Assembly: GCF_031885415.1 (NCBI RefSeq)
Contig: NZ_CP116871.1
Coordinates: 1,488,001-1,552,000 of the forward strand
Source of the DNA: Microbacterium forte
GTDB lineage: Bacteria; Actinomycetota; Actinomycetes; Actinomycetales; Microbacteriaceae
Reading direction: 5' to 3'
DNA length: 64,000 nt
Below are positions 55,388 through 62,805 of this stretch, piece after piece. Position 1 is the first letter of the stretch. Each line of letters starts with the position of its first letter. Below the pieces are notes generated by a model. It saw only the letters and a list, made by a program, of their open reading frames with translations, was not told where the DNA came from and ran no database searches. A program made the position numbers and the translations under genes.

Positions 55388-56232
55388 GCGCTCGTGCCGT
55401 CGCGACGAGCGCGCGTCTGCTCCGCCCTGGTCGACAGGAGCTCGTCGGCCGGGTATCCGACCTCGGTGAGCGTCAGCCCCCTGGCGGCCAGCACCTTGAA
55501 CTCGCTCGTGCGGGTGAGCGCGTCGCGCAGCACGACCAGATCGTCGACGTCGAGACGCCCCTCACCCACGGCGACGCATGCGCCCACCAGCGCCCGCACC
55601 ATGCTGTGGCAGAACGCGTCGGCCTTCACCTCGGCGACGAGCACGCCCTCGGAGTCCCGCGACCATCGGTAGTCGAGGAGGGTCCGGATGGTCGTGGCCT
55701 CCTCGCGGGGCTTGCAGTATGCCGCGAAGTCGTGGAGCCCGATGAGCGTCCGCGCCGCGGCATCCATCGCCTGGTCGTCCAGAACACCCCGGTGCGCGGT
55801 CGTGTCGTGGCGTCGAAGGGGGTCGTAGCCCGCGGTCGAGTCGGCGAGCCGATATCGGTAGCGACGCCAGACCGCCGAGAAGCGGGCGTCGAATCCGTCG
55901 GGAGCGATGGAGGAACGGGTGACGGTCGCATCGGGGTAGGCGCCGAGCACACCGCGCATGCGCCTCGCGATCGACGCCGCGGGGTCTTGCGGGGCGCGGC
56001 CCTGACGCGACTCGATGCGCGACCACTGCGCCTCATCGAGGTCGACGTGCGCCACCTGGCCCACGGCGTGCACTCCGGCATCCGTCCGCCCTGCGACGAC
56101 GAACTGCACGTCGGAGCCGACGATGCGAGCGAGCGCGGCTTCGAGAGTCCCCTGAACGGTGCGCAGGGTCGGCTGCTTCGCCCACCCGCGGAAGTGGGTG
56201 CCGTCGTAGGCGATGTCGAGCCGGATGCGCAC
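55384..56232 (-). CDS. truA: tRNA pseudouridine(38-40) synthase
   Basis: A 282-residue enzyme that isomerises U38-U40 in the anticodon arm. Catalytic Asp51 lies in AGRTDAGVHA. YDGTHFRGWAKQP at residues 9-21 and the terminal FLxHMVR-equivalent AFCHSMVRALVGA are family features. The GTG at 56232 lies exactly six bases after TAGGCT, indicating a leaderless transcript shared with the membrane protein downstream. Confidence 0.96.
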   Translation of the reverse strand: MRIRLDIAYDGTHFRGWAKQPTLRTVQGTLEAALARIVGSDVQFVVAGRTDAGVHAVGQVAHVDLDEAQWSRIESRQGRAPQDPAASIARRMRGVLGAYPDATVTRSSIAPDGFDARFSAVWRRYRYRLADSTAGYDPLRRHDTTAHRGVLDDQAMDAAARTLIGLHDFAAYCKPREEATTIRTLLDYRWSRDSEGVLVAEVKADAFCHSMVRALVGACVAVGEGRLDVDDLVVLRDALTRTSEFKVLAARGLTLTEVGYPADELLSTRAEQTRARRDGTSA

Positions 56233-56238
56233 GGATAA

Positions 56239-56244
56239 AGCCTA
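56239..56244 (-). promoter_or_regulatory. -10 box, probable leaderless start of truA
   Basis: TAGGCT on the minus strand, six bases before GTG 56232. The same hexamer and spacing occur at acpS. Confidence 0.6.
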
Positions 56245-56273
56245 GGGCGTACCCGCGCGCGATCCGGCTCCGC

Positions 56274-57815
56274 TCAGATGCCGCCGTCGATCGAGCGGAT
56301 GACCTCGCCCGGCTCGTCCGGCACCATGACCTGGGTGTCGCGGTTCAGGCTCTCGCCGCGGAAGAACCGCTTAGAACGCGGGAACAGGTACCAGGCGAAC
56401 ATGAGCACGAGACCGAAGGCGAGCGAGCCGATGCCGATCACGAACGTTCCGCCGATGCCGAAGAGCACGGTGTAGCCGTAGTCCACATCCCACATGTCGA
56501 TCGCCGACTGCACGAACGCCCCCGTCAGCATGAGGCCTCCCAGCAACGGGAAGAGGCCCTTGAAGAAGAAGTCACGCGCCGAGGTCGTGAGGTCCTTGCG
56601 GAAGTACCAGACGCAGGCGAAGCCGGTGATCGCGTAGTAGAACGCGATGGCGAGGCCGAGCGACAGGATCGAGTCCTGCAGGATGTTGTCGCTGATCAGG
56701 GTCATGCCGACGTAGTACACCGAGGCGACGACGCCCATGACGATCGTCGAGAACGACGGCGTCTTGTAGGTCGGGTGCACGTCCTTGAACTTCGCGGGCA
56801 GAGCGCGGTAGACGCCCATCGCGAGTGTTCCGCGTGCGGTGGGCAGGATCGTCGTCTGCGTCGAGGAGATCGCCGAGATGATCACGGCGACCACCAGCAC
56901 CCAGCCGAAGGGTCCGAGAAGTCCGTCCTTGATCGCGAGGAAGAAGTCGTCGGCGTTGGCCTCGTTGCCGAGCCCGGTGCCGGTGTCGCCCAGGCCCGCG
57001 TACATCATGGCCGCGATCGTGACGCCCACGTAGGTGAACAGCAGGATGACGGTGGTCAGCAGCGCGGCACGACCCGGGATGCGCTTGGGGTCCTTCGTCT
57101 CCTCGTTGAGCGCGAGGCAGGTGTCCCAGCCCCAGTAGATGAAGAGGGCGAGCAGGATCGACTCGGTGAAGCCCGACCACGAGGTGAATCCGAACGGGTT
57201 GAGCCATTCCATGTCGAACGGGGTGGGATCGGGCGCGGTTCCTGCGAAGAACTGCCACAGGGCGGCCACCACGAAGATCGCCAGTGCGAGGTACTGGATA
57301 CCGAGCAGGACGTTCTGGATGCGCTCGCCGATCTCGACACCGCGCCAGCTCACCCACGTCATGGCGGCGATGAAGAGCACGGCCACCAGGATGATGCGCC
57401 AGTCGTTGTTCTCGAGGTCGAAGCCGATCAGCGACCAGAAGTAGACCGAGGCGATCTGGGCGAGATTCGCGAGCACGACCATTCCGGCGACCGCGACTCC
57501 CCAGCCGCCCATCCAGCCGACCCAGGGCCCGAAGGCCTTGGTGCCCCACGTGAACGTGGTGCCGCAGTCGGGGACGGCGTTGTTCAGCTCGCGGTAGGCG
57601 AAGGCGATCAGCAGCATGGGCACGAAGGCGATGATGAAGGCGATCGGCGCCTGTGCTCCGACCGCGAGCACCACGAATCCGAGCGTGGCCACCAGCGAGT
57701 AGACCGGTGCGGTGGATGCGAGCCCGATGACGGTGGACCCCCACAGCCCGAGCGAACCGGATGCGAGCCCCTTGCCGTCGGGGCGTTCAAGATGGATCGG
57801 CGTCGTAGCTGACAT
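56274..57815 (-). CDS. APC family amino acid/polyamine permease
   Basis: A 513-residue transporter with about 12 helices. The N-terminal GLASTAPVYSLVATLGFVV and the following PDCGTTFTWGTKAFGPWVGWMGGWG (about residues 82-106) are APC-superfamily wording, close to the amino acid or putrescine/GABA permeases of actinobacteria. Substrate cannot be named. It has its own promoter with both -35 and -10, and the ATG lies six bases after the -10. Confidence 0.9.
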   Translation of the reverse strand: MSATTPIHLERPDGKGLASGSLGLWGSTVIGLASTAPVYSLVATLGFVVLAVGAQAPIAFIIAFVPMLLIAFAYRELNNAVPDCGTTFTWGTKAFGPWVGWMGGWGVAVAGMVVLANLAQIASVYFWSLIGFDLENNDWRIILVAVLFIAAMTWVSWRGVEIGERIQNVLLGIQYLALAIFVVAALWQFFAGTAPDPTPFDMEWLNPFGFTSWSGFTESILLALFIYWGWDTCLALNEETKDPKRIPGRAALLTTVILLFTYVGVTIAAMMYAGLGDTGTGLGNEANADDFFLAIKDGLLGPFGWVLVVAVIISAISSTQTTILPTARGTLAMGVYRALPAKFKDVHPTYKTPSFSTIVMGVVASVYYVGMTLISDNILQDSILSLGLAIAFYYAITGFACVWYFRKDLTTSARDFFFKGLFPLLGGLMLTGAFVQSAIDMWDVDYGYTVLFGIGGTFVIGIGSLAFGLVLMFAWYLFPRSKRFFRGESLNRDTQVMVPDEPGEVIRSIDGGI

Positions 57816-57821
57816 GCTCAG

Positions 57822-57851
57822 AACATACGGCTACCACGTATATCGCGTCAA
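57822..57851 (-). promoter_or_regulatory. promoter of the APC permease, leaderless geometry
   Basis: Minus-strand -35 TTGACG (57846-57851), 18-base spacer, -10 TATGTT (57822-57827), with six bases to the ATG. It is the only one of the leaderless set with a near-consensus -35. Confidence 0.72.
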
Positions 57852-57867
57852 TCCTTTTCTCTCACCG

Positions 57868-57911
57868 ACGGATTTCGTGCTCACCTGCGCCTAGAGGCGA
57901 CGGAATCCGTC
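57868..57911 (-). terminator. terminator of the HxlR regulator gene
   Basis: Outer stem GACGGATT/AATCCGTC (8 bp) enclosing a small inner hairpin CGCCT/AGGCG, directly after the regulator stop. Confidence 0.6.
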
Positions 57912-57914
57912 GAA

Positions 57915-58280
57915 CTAGCCCCGATCGATCATGTCATCGGCGTGCTCGGCGACCCACTCGACGAGCGGCAGCATCCGCCGCATGAGGTCACGGCCGAGCG
58001 GAGTCAGGCTGTACTCGACGTGCGGGGGCACCGTCGGGAAGGATTCGCGGCGCACGAGCCCGTCGTCCGCCAGGGTGCGCAGGGTGGAGGCGAGCATCTT
58101 CTCGCTGATGCCGCCGACCTCGCGGCGCAACTCGCCCCAGCGACGGGTCCCGTCGGAGAGCGACGAGAGCACCAGCACTCCCCACTTGCTCATCACGTGG
58201 TCGAGGATCACTCGTGTGCTGCATCCAGGCTCGAAGATCTGCGGGGTGGCTTCCCGGATCTGCGCATAACTAACCGTCAT
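57915..58280 (-). CDS. HxlR/DUF24 family redox-sensing regulator
   Basis: A 121-residue winged-helix protein. CSTRVILDHVMSKWGVLVLSSLSDGTRRWGELRREVGGISEKML is the HxlR core. Cys20 just before it is in the position of the redox-sensing cysteine of QorR/HypR-type members. It is divergent from a QorB-like quinone reductase gene, the same pairing as the corynebacterial qorR-qor2. That suggests it represses both genes and releases DNA on oxidation. The ATG at 58280 lies six bases after TAAGGT. Confidence 0.92.
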   Translation of the reverse strand: MTVSYAQIREATPQIFEPGCSTRVILDHVMSKWGVLVLSSLSDGTRRWGELRREVGGISEKMLASTLRTLADDGLVRRESFPTVPPHVEYSLTPLGRDLMRRMLPLVEWVAEHADDMIDRG

Positions 58281-58284
58281 GTAC

Positions 58285-58307
58285 GTACCTTACTTCAAAG
58301 TGGGTAC
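58285..58307. promoter_or_regulatory. candidate HxlR operator
   Basis: Inverted repeat with arms GTACC-TT-ACTT and its near complement AAGT-GG-GTAC around a CA centre. It overlaps the regulator's own TAAGGT -10 (58287-58292, minus strand), which implies autorepression, and lies 68 bases before the reductase gene. Confidence 0.6.
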
Positions 58308-58374
58308 CCATCAGCTGGAATGTTCGTCGCGGGTGGGGCGGTTGTCGCTCATGTCACCTACGAAAGGACACCCC

Positions 58375-59220
58375 ATGACCATCCTCGTCACCGGCGCGAC
58401 CGGCAACCTCGGACGCCTCGTCATCGCGAGCCTCCTCGAGCGCGGCGCCGACCCGCAGTCGATCGTCGCCGGCGCGCGCGACGTCGCGAAGGCCGAGGAT
58501 CTCGGCGTGCGGGTCGCGCGACTGGACTACACCGACCCCTCGTCCGTCGCTGCAGCCGTCGAGGGCGTCGACAGCGTCCTGCTCATCTCGGGTTCGGAGG
58601 TCGGCCAGCGCGTCGCCCAGCACCAGTCCGTCATCGATGCCGCCAAGGCCGCCGGAGTGACGAAGTTCGTCTACACCAGCGCTCCGAAGGCGACGACGAG
58701 CGATCTCGTGCTCGCCCCCGAGCACAAGGCGACCGAAGAGCTCATCGCGGCCTCGGACCTCCCCTCGGTGATCCTGCGCAACAACTGGTACACCGAGAAC
58801 TACGCCGCCGACGTCGCCCGTGCTGCCGAGACCGGCGTGCTCGCCTCCGGAGCCGGTGACGGACGAGTCGCCTCCGCGAGCCGCAAGGACTTCGCCGAAG
58901 CGGCAGCCGTCGTGCTGCTCGAGGACGGTCACATCGGCCAGGTGTACGAGCTCGGCGGCGACGTCGCGTGGAACTACACCGAACTCGCCGGTGCGATCGC
59001 CGAGGTCACGGGCCGCGAGGTGGAGTACCAGCCGCTCACCGCCGACGAGCAGCTCGCCGGCCTCCAGGCAGCCGGCCTCGACGAGGGCACCGCAGGATTC
59101 GTCGTCGCTCTCGACTCCGGCATCGCCGCAGGCGCGCTCGCAGACACGGACGGCACCCTCGCCCGGCTGATCGGCCGACCGACCACCCCCCTCGTCGACG
59201 GCATCCGCGCGATCGCCTGA
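58375..59220 (+). CDS. NmrA/QorB-like NAD(P)-dependent quinone reductase
   Basis: A 281-residue atypical short-chain dehydrogenase. The NAD(P) motif is TGATGNLG at residues 6-13. VDSVLLISGSEVGQR and ILRNNWYTENY (about 139-149) match QorB-type reductases rather than sugar epimerases. It probably reduces quinones or electrophiles. The ATG at 58375 has AAAGGA six to seven bases upstream. Regulated, by inference, by the divergent HxlR protein. Confidence 0.9.
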   Translation: MTILVTGATGNLGRLVIASLLERGADPQSIVAGARDVAKAEDLGVRVARLDYTDPSSVAAAVEGVDSVLLISGSEVGQRVAQHQSVIDAAKAAGVTKFVYTSAPKATTSDLVLAPEHKATEELIAASDLPSVILRNNWYTENYAADVARAAETGVLASGAGDGRVASASRKDFAEAAAVVLLEDGHIGQVYELGGDVAWNYTELAGAIAEVTGREVEYQPLTADEQLAGLQAAGLDEGTAGFVVALDSGIAAGALADTDGTLARLIGRPTTPLVDGIRAIA

Positions 59221-59266
59221 TCAGCCGTTCACCCTGATCACCCGTTCGCCCTGATCACCCGTTCAC
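59216..59266 (+). repeat. 17-bp tandem repeat at the end of the reductase gene
   Basis: Two full units (59224-59240, 59241-59257) of CCGTTC-N-CCCTGATCA type, differing at two positions, with partial copies on both sides. The first TGATCA includes the stop codon. Each unit carries one TGATCA palindrome. Confidence 0.75.
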
Positions 59267-59273
59267 ACAGCGA

Positions 59274-59306
59274 GAGGCGCCGATCCTCACCCAGGATCGG
59301 CGCCTC
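59274..59306. terminator. bidirectional terminator, reductase gene / Asp23 genes
   Basis: A perfect 14-bp stem with a five-base loop between convergent genes. Confidence 0.88.
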
Positions 59307-59323
59307 CGCGCGCTCACGCGCAC

Positions 59324-59677
59324 TCAGTCCGACGATGCCTCCCGCGGATGGACGTACGCGATCGTGAGCGCGATCTCGACGGGCCCCAGCCCGTCGTCCG
59401 CGAGGACCTTGTCGATCGCCGCGCGGACATCTCGGAGCAGCTCGAGGGCATTCGCCGAGTACTCGACACCGAGCGATGCCTCGACCTCGACCCCGTCGTC
59501 ATCCGTTCGGACGGCCACGAGAGCCTCATCGCTCCGGCTGATGCCGATCGCCACGGCCCCTTCTCCGACGATGTTCGACACCAGCGAGCCCGCTCGGTAG
59601 ACGTTGCGCACGCCGGGCGTCGCCAGCACCGCCGCCTCGATCCGCTCGGCGAGTCCCGGTAGGGCTGTGGTGCTCAT
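59324..59677 (-). CDS. small protein of the sigma/Asp23 operon
   Basis: A 117-residue protein with no membrane segment. LPGLAERIEAAVLATPGVRNVYRAGSLVSNIVGEGAV and ALELLRDVRAAIDKVLADDG recall a diverged Asp23/Gls24-type alpha-beta repeat, but I would not insist on the family. Its ATG overlaps the stop of the 59674-60297 gene by four bases. Last gene of the operon headed by the ECF sigma factor. Confidence 0.75.
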   Translation of the reverse strand: MSTTALPGLAERIEAAVLATPGVRNVYRAGSLVSNIVGEGAVAIGISRSDEALVAVRTDDDGVEVEASLGVEYSANALELLRDVRAAIDKVLADDGLGPVEIALTIAYVHPREASSD

Positions 59678-60297
59678 GAGGTCTCCTCCGCTGCACTGCT
59701 GATCCGTTGGATGTCGCGCACCGTGACGTCGATCGAGGTCACGGTGAGGTCCGTCTGCCGGTGCAGACGCTCCGCGATCTCGGCGCGAAGCCGCTCGACC
59801 GCGGTCGGGATGGACTCCCCGTAGATGGCGTTGACCTCGATCGCGATCCGGATCGGCTCGCCCACGACGGTGACGTCTCCGTCGAGAGTCGACCGACCGA
59901 CCATGATGCCGGGCACGGCGTTCTCCGCCGAGCGGATGAGTCCCCGAACCGCGCCTTCCGTGATGCCGAAGTCCACGGAGGGGTCGGATTCGTCGAACGG
60001 GATGCGGCGTCCTGCACGGGCATCCAGCGCGATCCCCGAGAGGATCCGGTCGACCCAGCTGTCGTCGACCTCCGGCCTCGCCGCGGCATCCGCTTCGATC
60101 AGCTGTCCCCCCAGACCCTGCAGCCGCTCGAGCGCGTCCAGTGCGAGCTGGCACCCCGGCGAGCCCTCGATCGACGGGTCGACGGGAAGCCTGCCGGCCT
60201 CGAGATAGTCGCTCAGCTCTTCGAGGGTGTGCCCGTCGAGATCGCTCGGCTCGAGTCCGAGCTGACGCACGTCGGGAGCCTTCTGCTCTTCAGTCAT
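59674..60297 (-). CDS. Asp23/Gls24 family protein with anti-sigma-like N-terminus
   Basis: A 207-residue protein in two halves. Residues about 22-90 (HTLEELSDYLEAGRLP ... SPGCQLALDALERLQGL) resemble the helical anti-sigma domain layout, with one Cys but no HxxxCxxC zinc set. Residues about 108-200 (FGITEGAVRGLIRSAENAVPG ... VNAIYGESIPTAVERLRAEIAERL) are an Asp23/Gls24 envelope-stress domain. It overlaps the ECF sigma gene stop by four bases. By position and N-terminal half it is the best candidate for the cognate anti-sigma factor. Confidence 0.8.
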   Translation of the reverse strand: MTEEQKAPDVRQLGLEPSDLDGHTLEELSDYLEAGRLPVDPSIEGSPGCQLALDALERLQGLGGQLIEADAAARPEVDDSWVDRILSGIALDARAGRRIPFDESDPSVDFGITEGAVRGLIRSAENAVPGIMVGRSTLDGDVTVVGEPIRIAIEVNAIYGESIPTAVERLRAEIAERLHRQTDLTVTSIDVTVRDIQRISSAAEETS

Positions 60298-60860
60298 CGC
60301 CAGGCCTCCATTCGCACGATCATGAACTTTCTGGCTCGAGCGAGAAGGCCACGTGCCGTCGACACCGAGATGTCGAGCTCCGACGCGATCTCGTCGTACG
60401 AGTAGCCGCCCATCTCCCTCAGCACCCAGCATTCACGCTGAGCAGCGGGCAGCTCCTGCAACGCCGCGCCGAGCGCCTCGATCCCCGCGCGCGCCTCCAC
60501 CACGCGCGCGGGCGCGCTGTGCGACGGAGCCGCCTGCTCCATGTCGTCGACGTCGAGCATCGATCGCAGCGCGCGGATGCGGTCGACCGCCTTGCGGCTC
60601 ACGATGCGCATCAGCCAGCTCTTGACCTTCGCCGGGTCGTCGAGCTCGGAGAACCGCTGCCATGCGGTGACGAACGTCTCCTGGACGATGTCATCGACAT
60701 CGGCCGACGCGTTCAGCATCCGCTGCGTGTACGCACGCATCATCGGCGTGTACCGCCGCACCAGCACGGCGAAGGCGGCCACGTCGCCGTCCATCGCCCG
60801 ACCGGCGACCATCCGGTCATCCGCCTGCTCGAGAGCAGAGCGAAATCGTTCCCCAGCCAT
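60294..60860 (-). CDS. ECF-type RNA polymerase sigma factor
   Basis: A 188-residue sigma-70 family protein with only regions 2 and 4. Region 2 is FAVLVRRYTPMMRAYTQRML ... DVDDIVQETFVTAW (about residues 30-68). Region 4 is LPAAQRECWVLREMGGYSYDEIASELDISVSTARGLLARARK (about 138-180). It should direct transcription of an extracytoplasmic stress regulon. No classical zinc anti-sigma gene follows. Instead an Asp23-domain protein overlaps its stop. An independent Asp23 gene lies 123 bases upstream. Confidence 0.93.
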   Translation of the reverse strand: MAGERFRSALEQADDRMVAGRAMDGDVAAFAVLVRRYTPMMRAYTQRMLNASADVDDIVQETFVTAWQRFSELDDPAKVKSWLMRIVSRKAVDRIRALRSMLDVDDMEQAAPSHSAPARVVEARAGIEALGAALQELPAAQRECWVLREMGGYSYDEIASELDISVSTARGLLARARKFMIVRMEAWR

Positions 60861-60908
60861 ACGTCGACTCCCTCTTCCATGCCCCGTGAGAAGTTCGGAG
60901 CAGACGCA

Positions 60909-60936
60909 CCGTCGGATCGGATCGACGATCCGACGG
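60909..60936 (-). terminator. hairpin between the Asp23 gene and the sigma gene
   Basis: A perfect 11-bp stem with a six-base loop in the 123-base gap. It probably ends or attenuates the Asp23 transcript before the sigma gene. Confidence 0.65.
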
Positions 60937-60983
60937 AGCGGTCACGAGATGCTGATCCGGTCACCCGTACGCATCTCGAGGGG

Positions 60984-61451
60984 CTACAGGACACGTGTCT
61001 CCGTGCCGTCGTCTGTGGCGACCGTGTCGGCGGTCGTGTCGTCGTCGGAGGGGATGTGCACGTCGTTGATGGTGACGTTGACCTCGACAGCCTGCTTGCC
61101 GACGTACTCGCTCATCGCGACGGAGATCGCAGCTCGCACGTCGTCGGCGACCTTCTGCAGCGACACCGGATACTCGGCGACGATGGTCACATCGACGGCG
61201 ACCTGGGTCTCGCCGACCTCGACGCTGATGCCCTGGGTGAGGTCCGTCGAGTTGAGAGCGTCGCGGATGGCACCCACAGCGCGCGCTGCTCCGCCACCGA
61301 GGGCGTAGACGCCGGGAACCTCACGAGCCGCGATGCCGGCGATCTTGGCGACGACGCCGTTCTCGATGATCGTCGCACCTGTCGAGGCGACGGTCGAACC
61401 TGCCGGGGCGACCTGGACCTTGGGCTGCTGTGCGTTCGAGACGTTCGCCAT
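60984..61451 (-). CDS. Asp23/Gls24 family envelope stress protein
   Basis: A 155-residue protein. GVVAKIAGIAAREVPGVYALGGG (about residues 32-54), VAVDVTIVAEYPVSLQKVADDVRAAISVAMSEYVG and VEVNVTINDVHIPSDD are the family hallmarks. Asp23 proteins associate with the membrane or cell wall and rise under alkaline or envelope stress. The start is the third of three nearby ATGs, at 61451, six bases after AAGGAG. It is probably co-regulated with the downstream ECF sigma operon. Confidence 0.92.
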   Translation of the reverse strand: MANVSNAQQPKVQVAPAGSTVASTGATIIENGVVAKIAGIAAREVPGVYALGGGAARAVGAIRDALNSTDLTQGISVEVGETQVAVDVTIVAEYPVSLQKVADDVRAAISVAMSEYVGKQAVEVNVTINDVHIPSDDDTTADTVATDDGTETRVL

Positions 61452-61563
61452 CATGTGCTCCTTCATCAGTGTGGGATCCCCGGCGGGGAGGGCCGCAGTG
61501 CAGCGACACCACTAAGACGGATGCTACGAACGATTCGTCACAAATTGGACGTGAATCATGACG

Positions 61564-61593
61564 GAGGCCGCTCCCCGAGCGGGGAGCGGCCTC
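61564..61593 (-). terminator. terminator of the amidohydrolase gene
   Basis: A perfect 13-bp stem with a GAGC loop just after the stop at 61609. Confidence 0.88.
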
Positions 61594-61608
61594 AGATCAG
61601 AGTCGATG

Positions 61609-62802
61609 TCAGCGCGCCGTGCGGGCGAATGCGACGGATGCCAGTGCCGCGGACTGGTCGCCGAGCACCGCGTCGTCGAACACGACCCGCGGCGAGTGGT
61701 TCCACTCGATCGTGCTCGGAGCGGCATCGGGCGGCGAGGTCATCAACGCGATGAACGTGCCGGGAACCTCGTTCAGCACGAACGCGAAGTCCTCCGACCC
61801 CATCATCGGCGTCGGCATCATCACGACCCGCTGCTCCCCGAACGCACCCCGCAGGACGTCGACCGTCGCGGACGTCTCCTCCGGGTCGTTCACCGTCACC
61901 GGATACATCGTGTCGAACCGGACCTCCGCCGACAGCCCATGGGCGGCCGCCACTCCCTCGATCACTCGAGGGAGCCCCTCCTGCAGCGTCGCGAGCGATG
62001 CCGGCGACATGTTGCGGACCGTCGCCGCCAGCTCGACCTGCTCAGGAATGACGTTGACCGCCCCGTCTCCCGTCGAGAGTCGGGTCACCGACAGCACGAC
62101 GGGGTCGAACGCATCGAACCGCCGTGTCACGAAACTCTGCAGCGCGAGCACGATCTCGGCCGCCGCGGGCACCGGGTCGAGCGTCTGGTGCGGCTGCGAT
62201 CCGTGCCCTCCTCGCCCCCTCACCGTGACGAAGAGCTGATTGGATCCGGCGGCCACCGCTCCGCCTCTCGTCGCGAAGAGGCCTCGGGGCCCCGGGGCCA
62301 CGTGGATCGCGTAGGCGGCGACCGGCCGCTCTCCCGCAGCGTCGAGCAGCCCCTCTTCGATCATGATCTTCGCGCCGCCATGCCCCTCCTCCCCCGGCTG
62401 GAACATGAAGATCACCGAGCCGTGCAGCTCATCACGCCGTGCGGCGAGCAGCTTCGCCGCACCGACCAGCCCTGCGGTGTGCAGGTCGTGACCGCACGCG
62501 TGCATGGTGCCGTTGACGGAGGCGAAGTCGAGGCCGGTCGTCTCCTCGATCGGCAGGGCGTCCATGTCGCCGCGCAGCAGCACCGCAGGCCCCGGCAGCC
62601 CGCCGCGCAGCACCGCGACCACCGAAGTCGTGCGGGTGCCGGTGGTGATCTCCAGCGGCAGCCCTGCGAGGGCGTCGAGCACCTTCTGCTGCGTGCGAGG
62701 GAGGTCGAGTCCGAGCTCGGGGTCGGCGTGCAGGGCGCGCCGCAGCGCGACGAGGTCGGGCAGGATCGCGACGGCATCCGCCGCGAAGTCTGGGGTGGTC
62801 AA
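61609..62802 (-). CDS. M20D family amidohydrolase
   Basis: A 397-residue metal-dependent hydrolase of the indole-acetyl/hippurate hydrolase type. RRALHADPELG (about residues 21-31), LRGDMDALP, the metal-binding HACGHDLHTA (about 100-109) and FQPGEEG carry the Cys/His/Glu ligands. It hydrolyses N-acyl amino acids or similar amides. The start is apparently TTG at 62802, with AAAGG seven bases upstream inside the end of the MFS gene, three bases after that gene's stop. The two are one operon, possibly import and cleavage of an acylated compound. Confidence 0.9.
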   Translation of the reverse strand: MTTPDFAADAVAILPDLVALRRALHADPELGLDLPRTQQKVLDALAGLPLEITTGTRTTSVVAVLRGGLPGPAVLLRGDMDALPIEETTGLDFASVNGTMHACGHDLHTAGLVGAAKLLAARRDELHGSVIFMFQPGEEGHGGAKIMIEEGLLDAAGERPVAAYAIHVAPGPRGLFATRGGAVAAGSNQLFVTVRGRGGHGSQPHQTLDPVPAAAEIVLALQSFVTRRFDAFDPVVLSVTRLSTGDGAVNVIPEQVELAATVRNMSPASLATLQEGLPRVIEGVAAAHGLSAEVRFDTMYPVTVNDPEETSATVDVLRGAFGEQRVVMMPTPMMGSEDFAFVLNEVPGTFIALMTSPPDAAPSTIEWNHSPRVVFDDAVLGDQSAALASVAFARTAR

Positions 62803-62805
62803 GGG

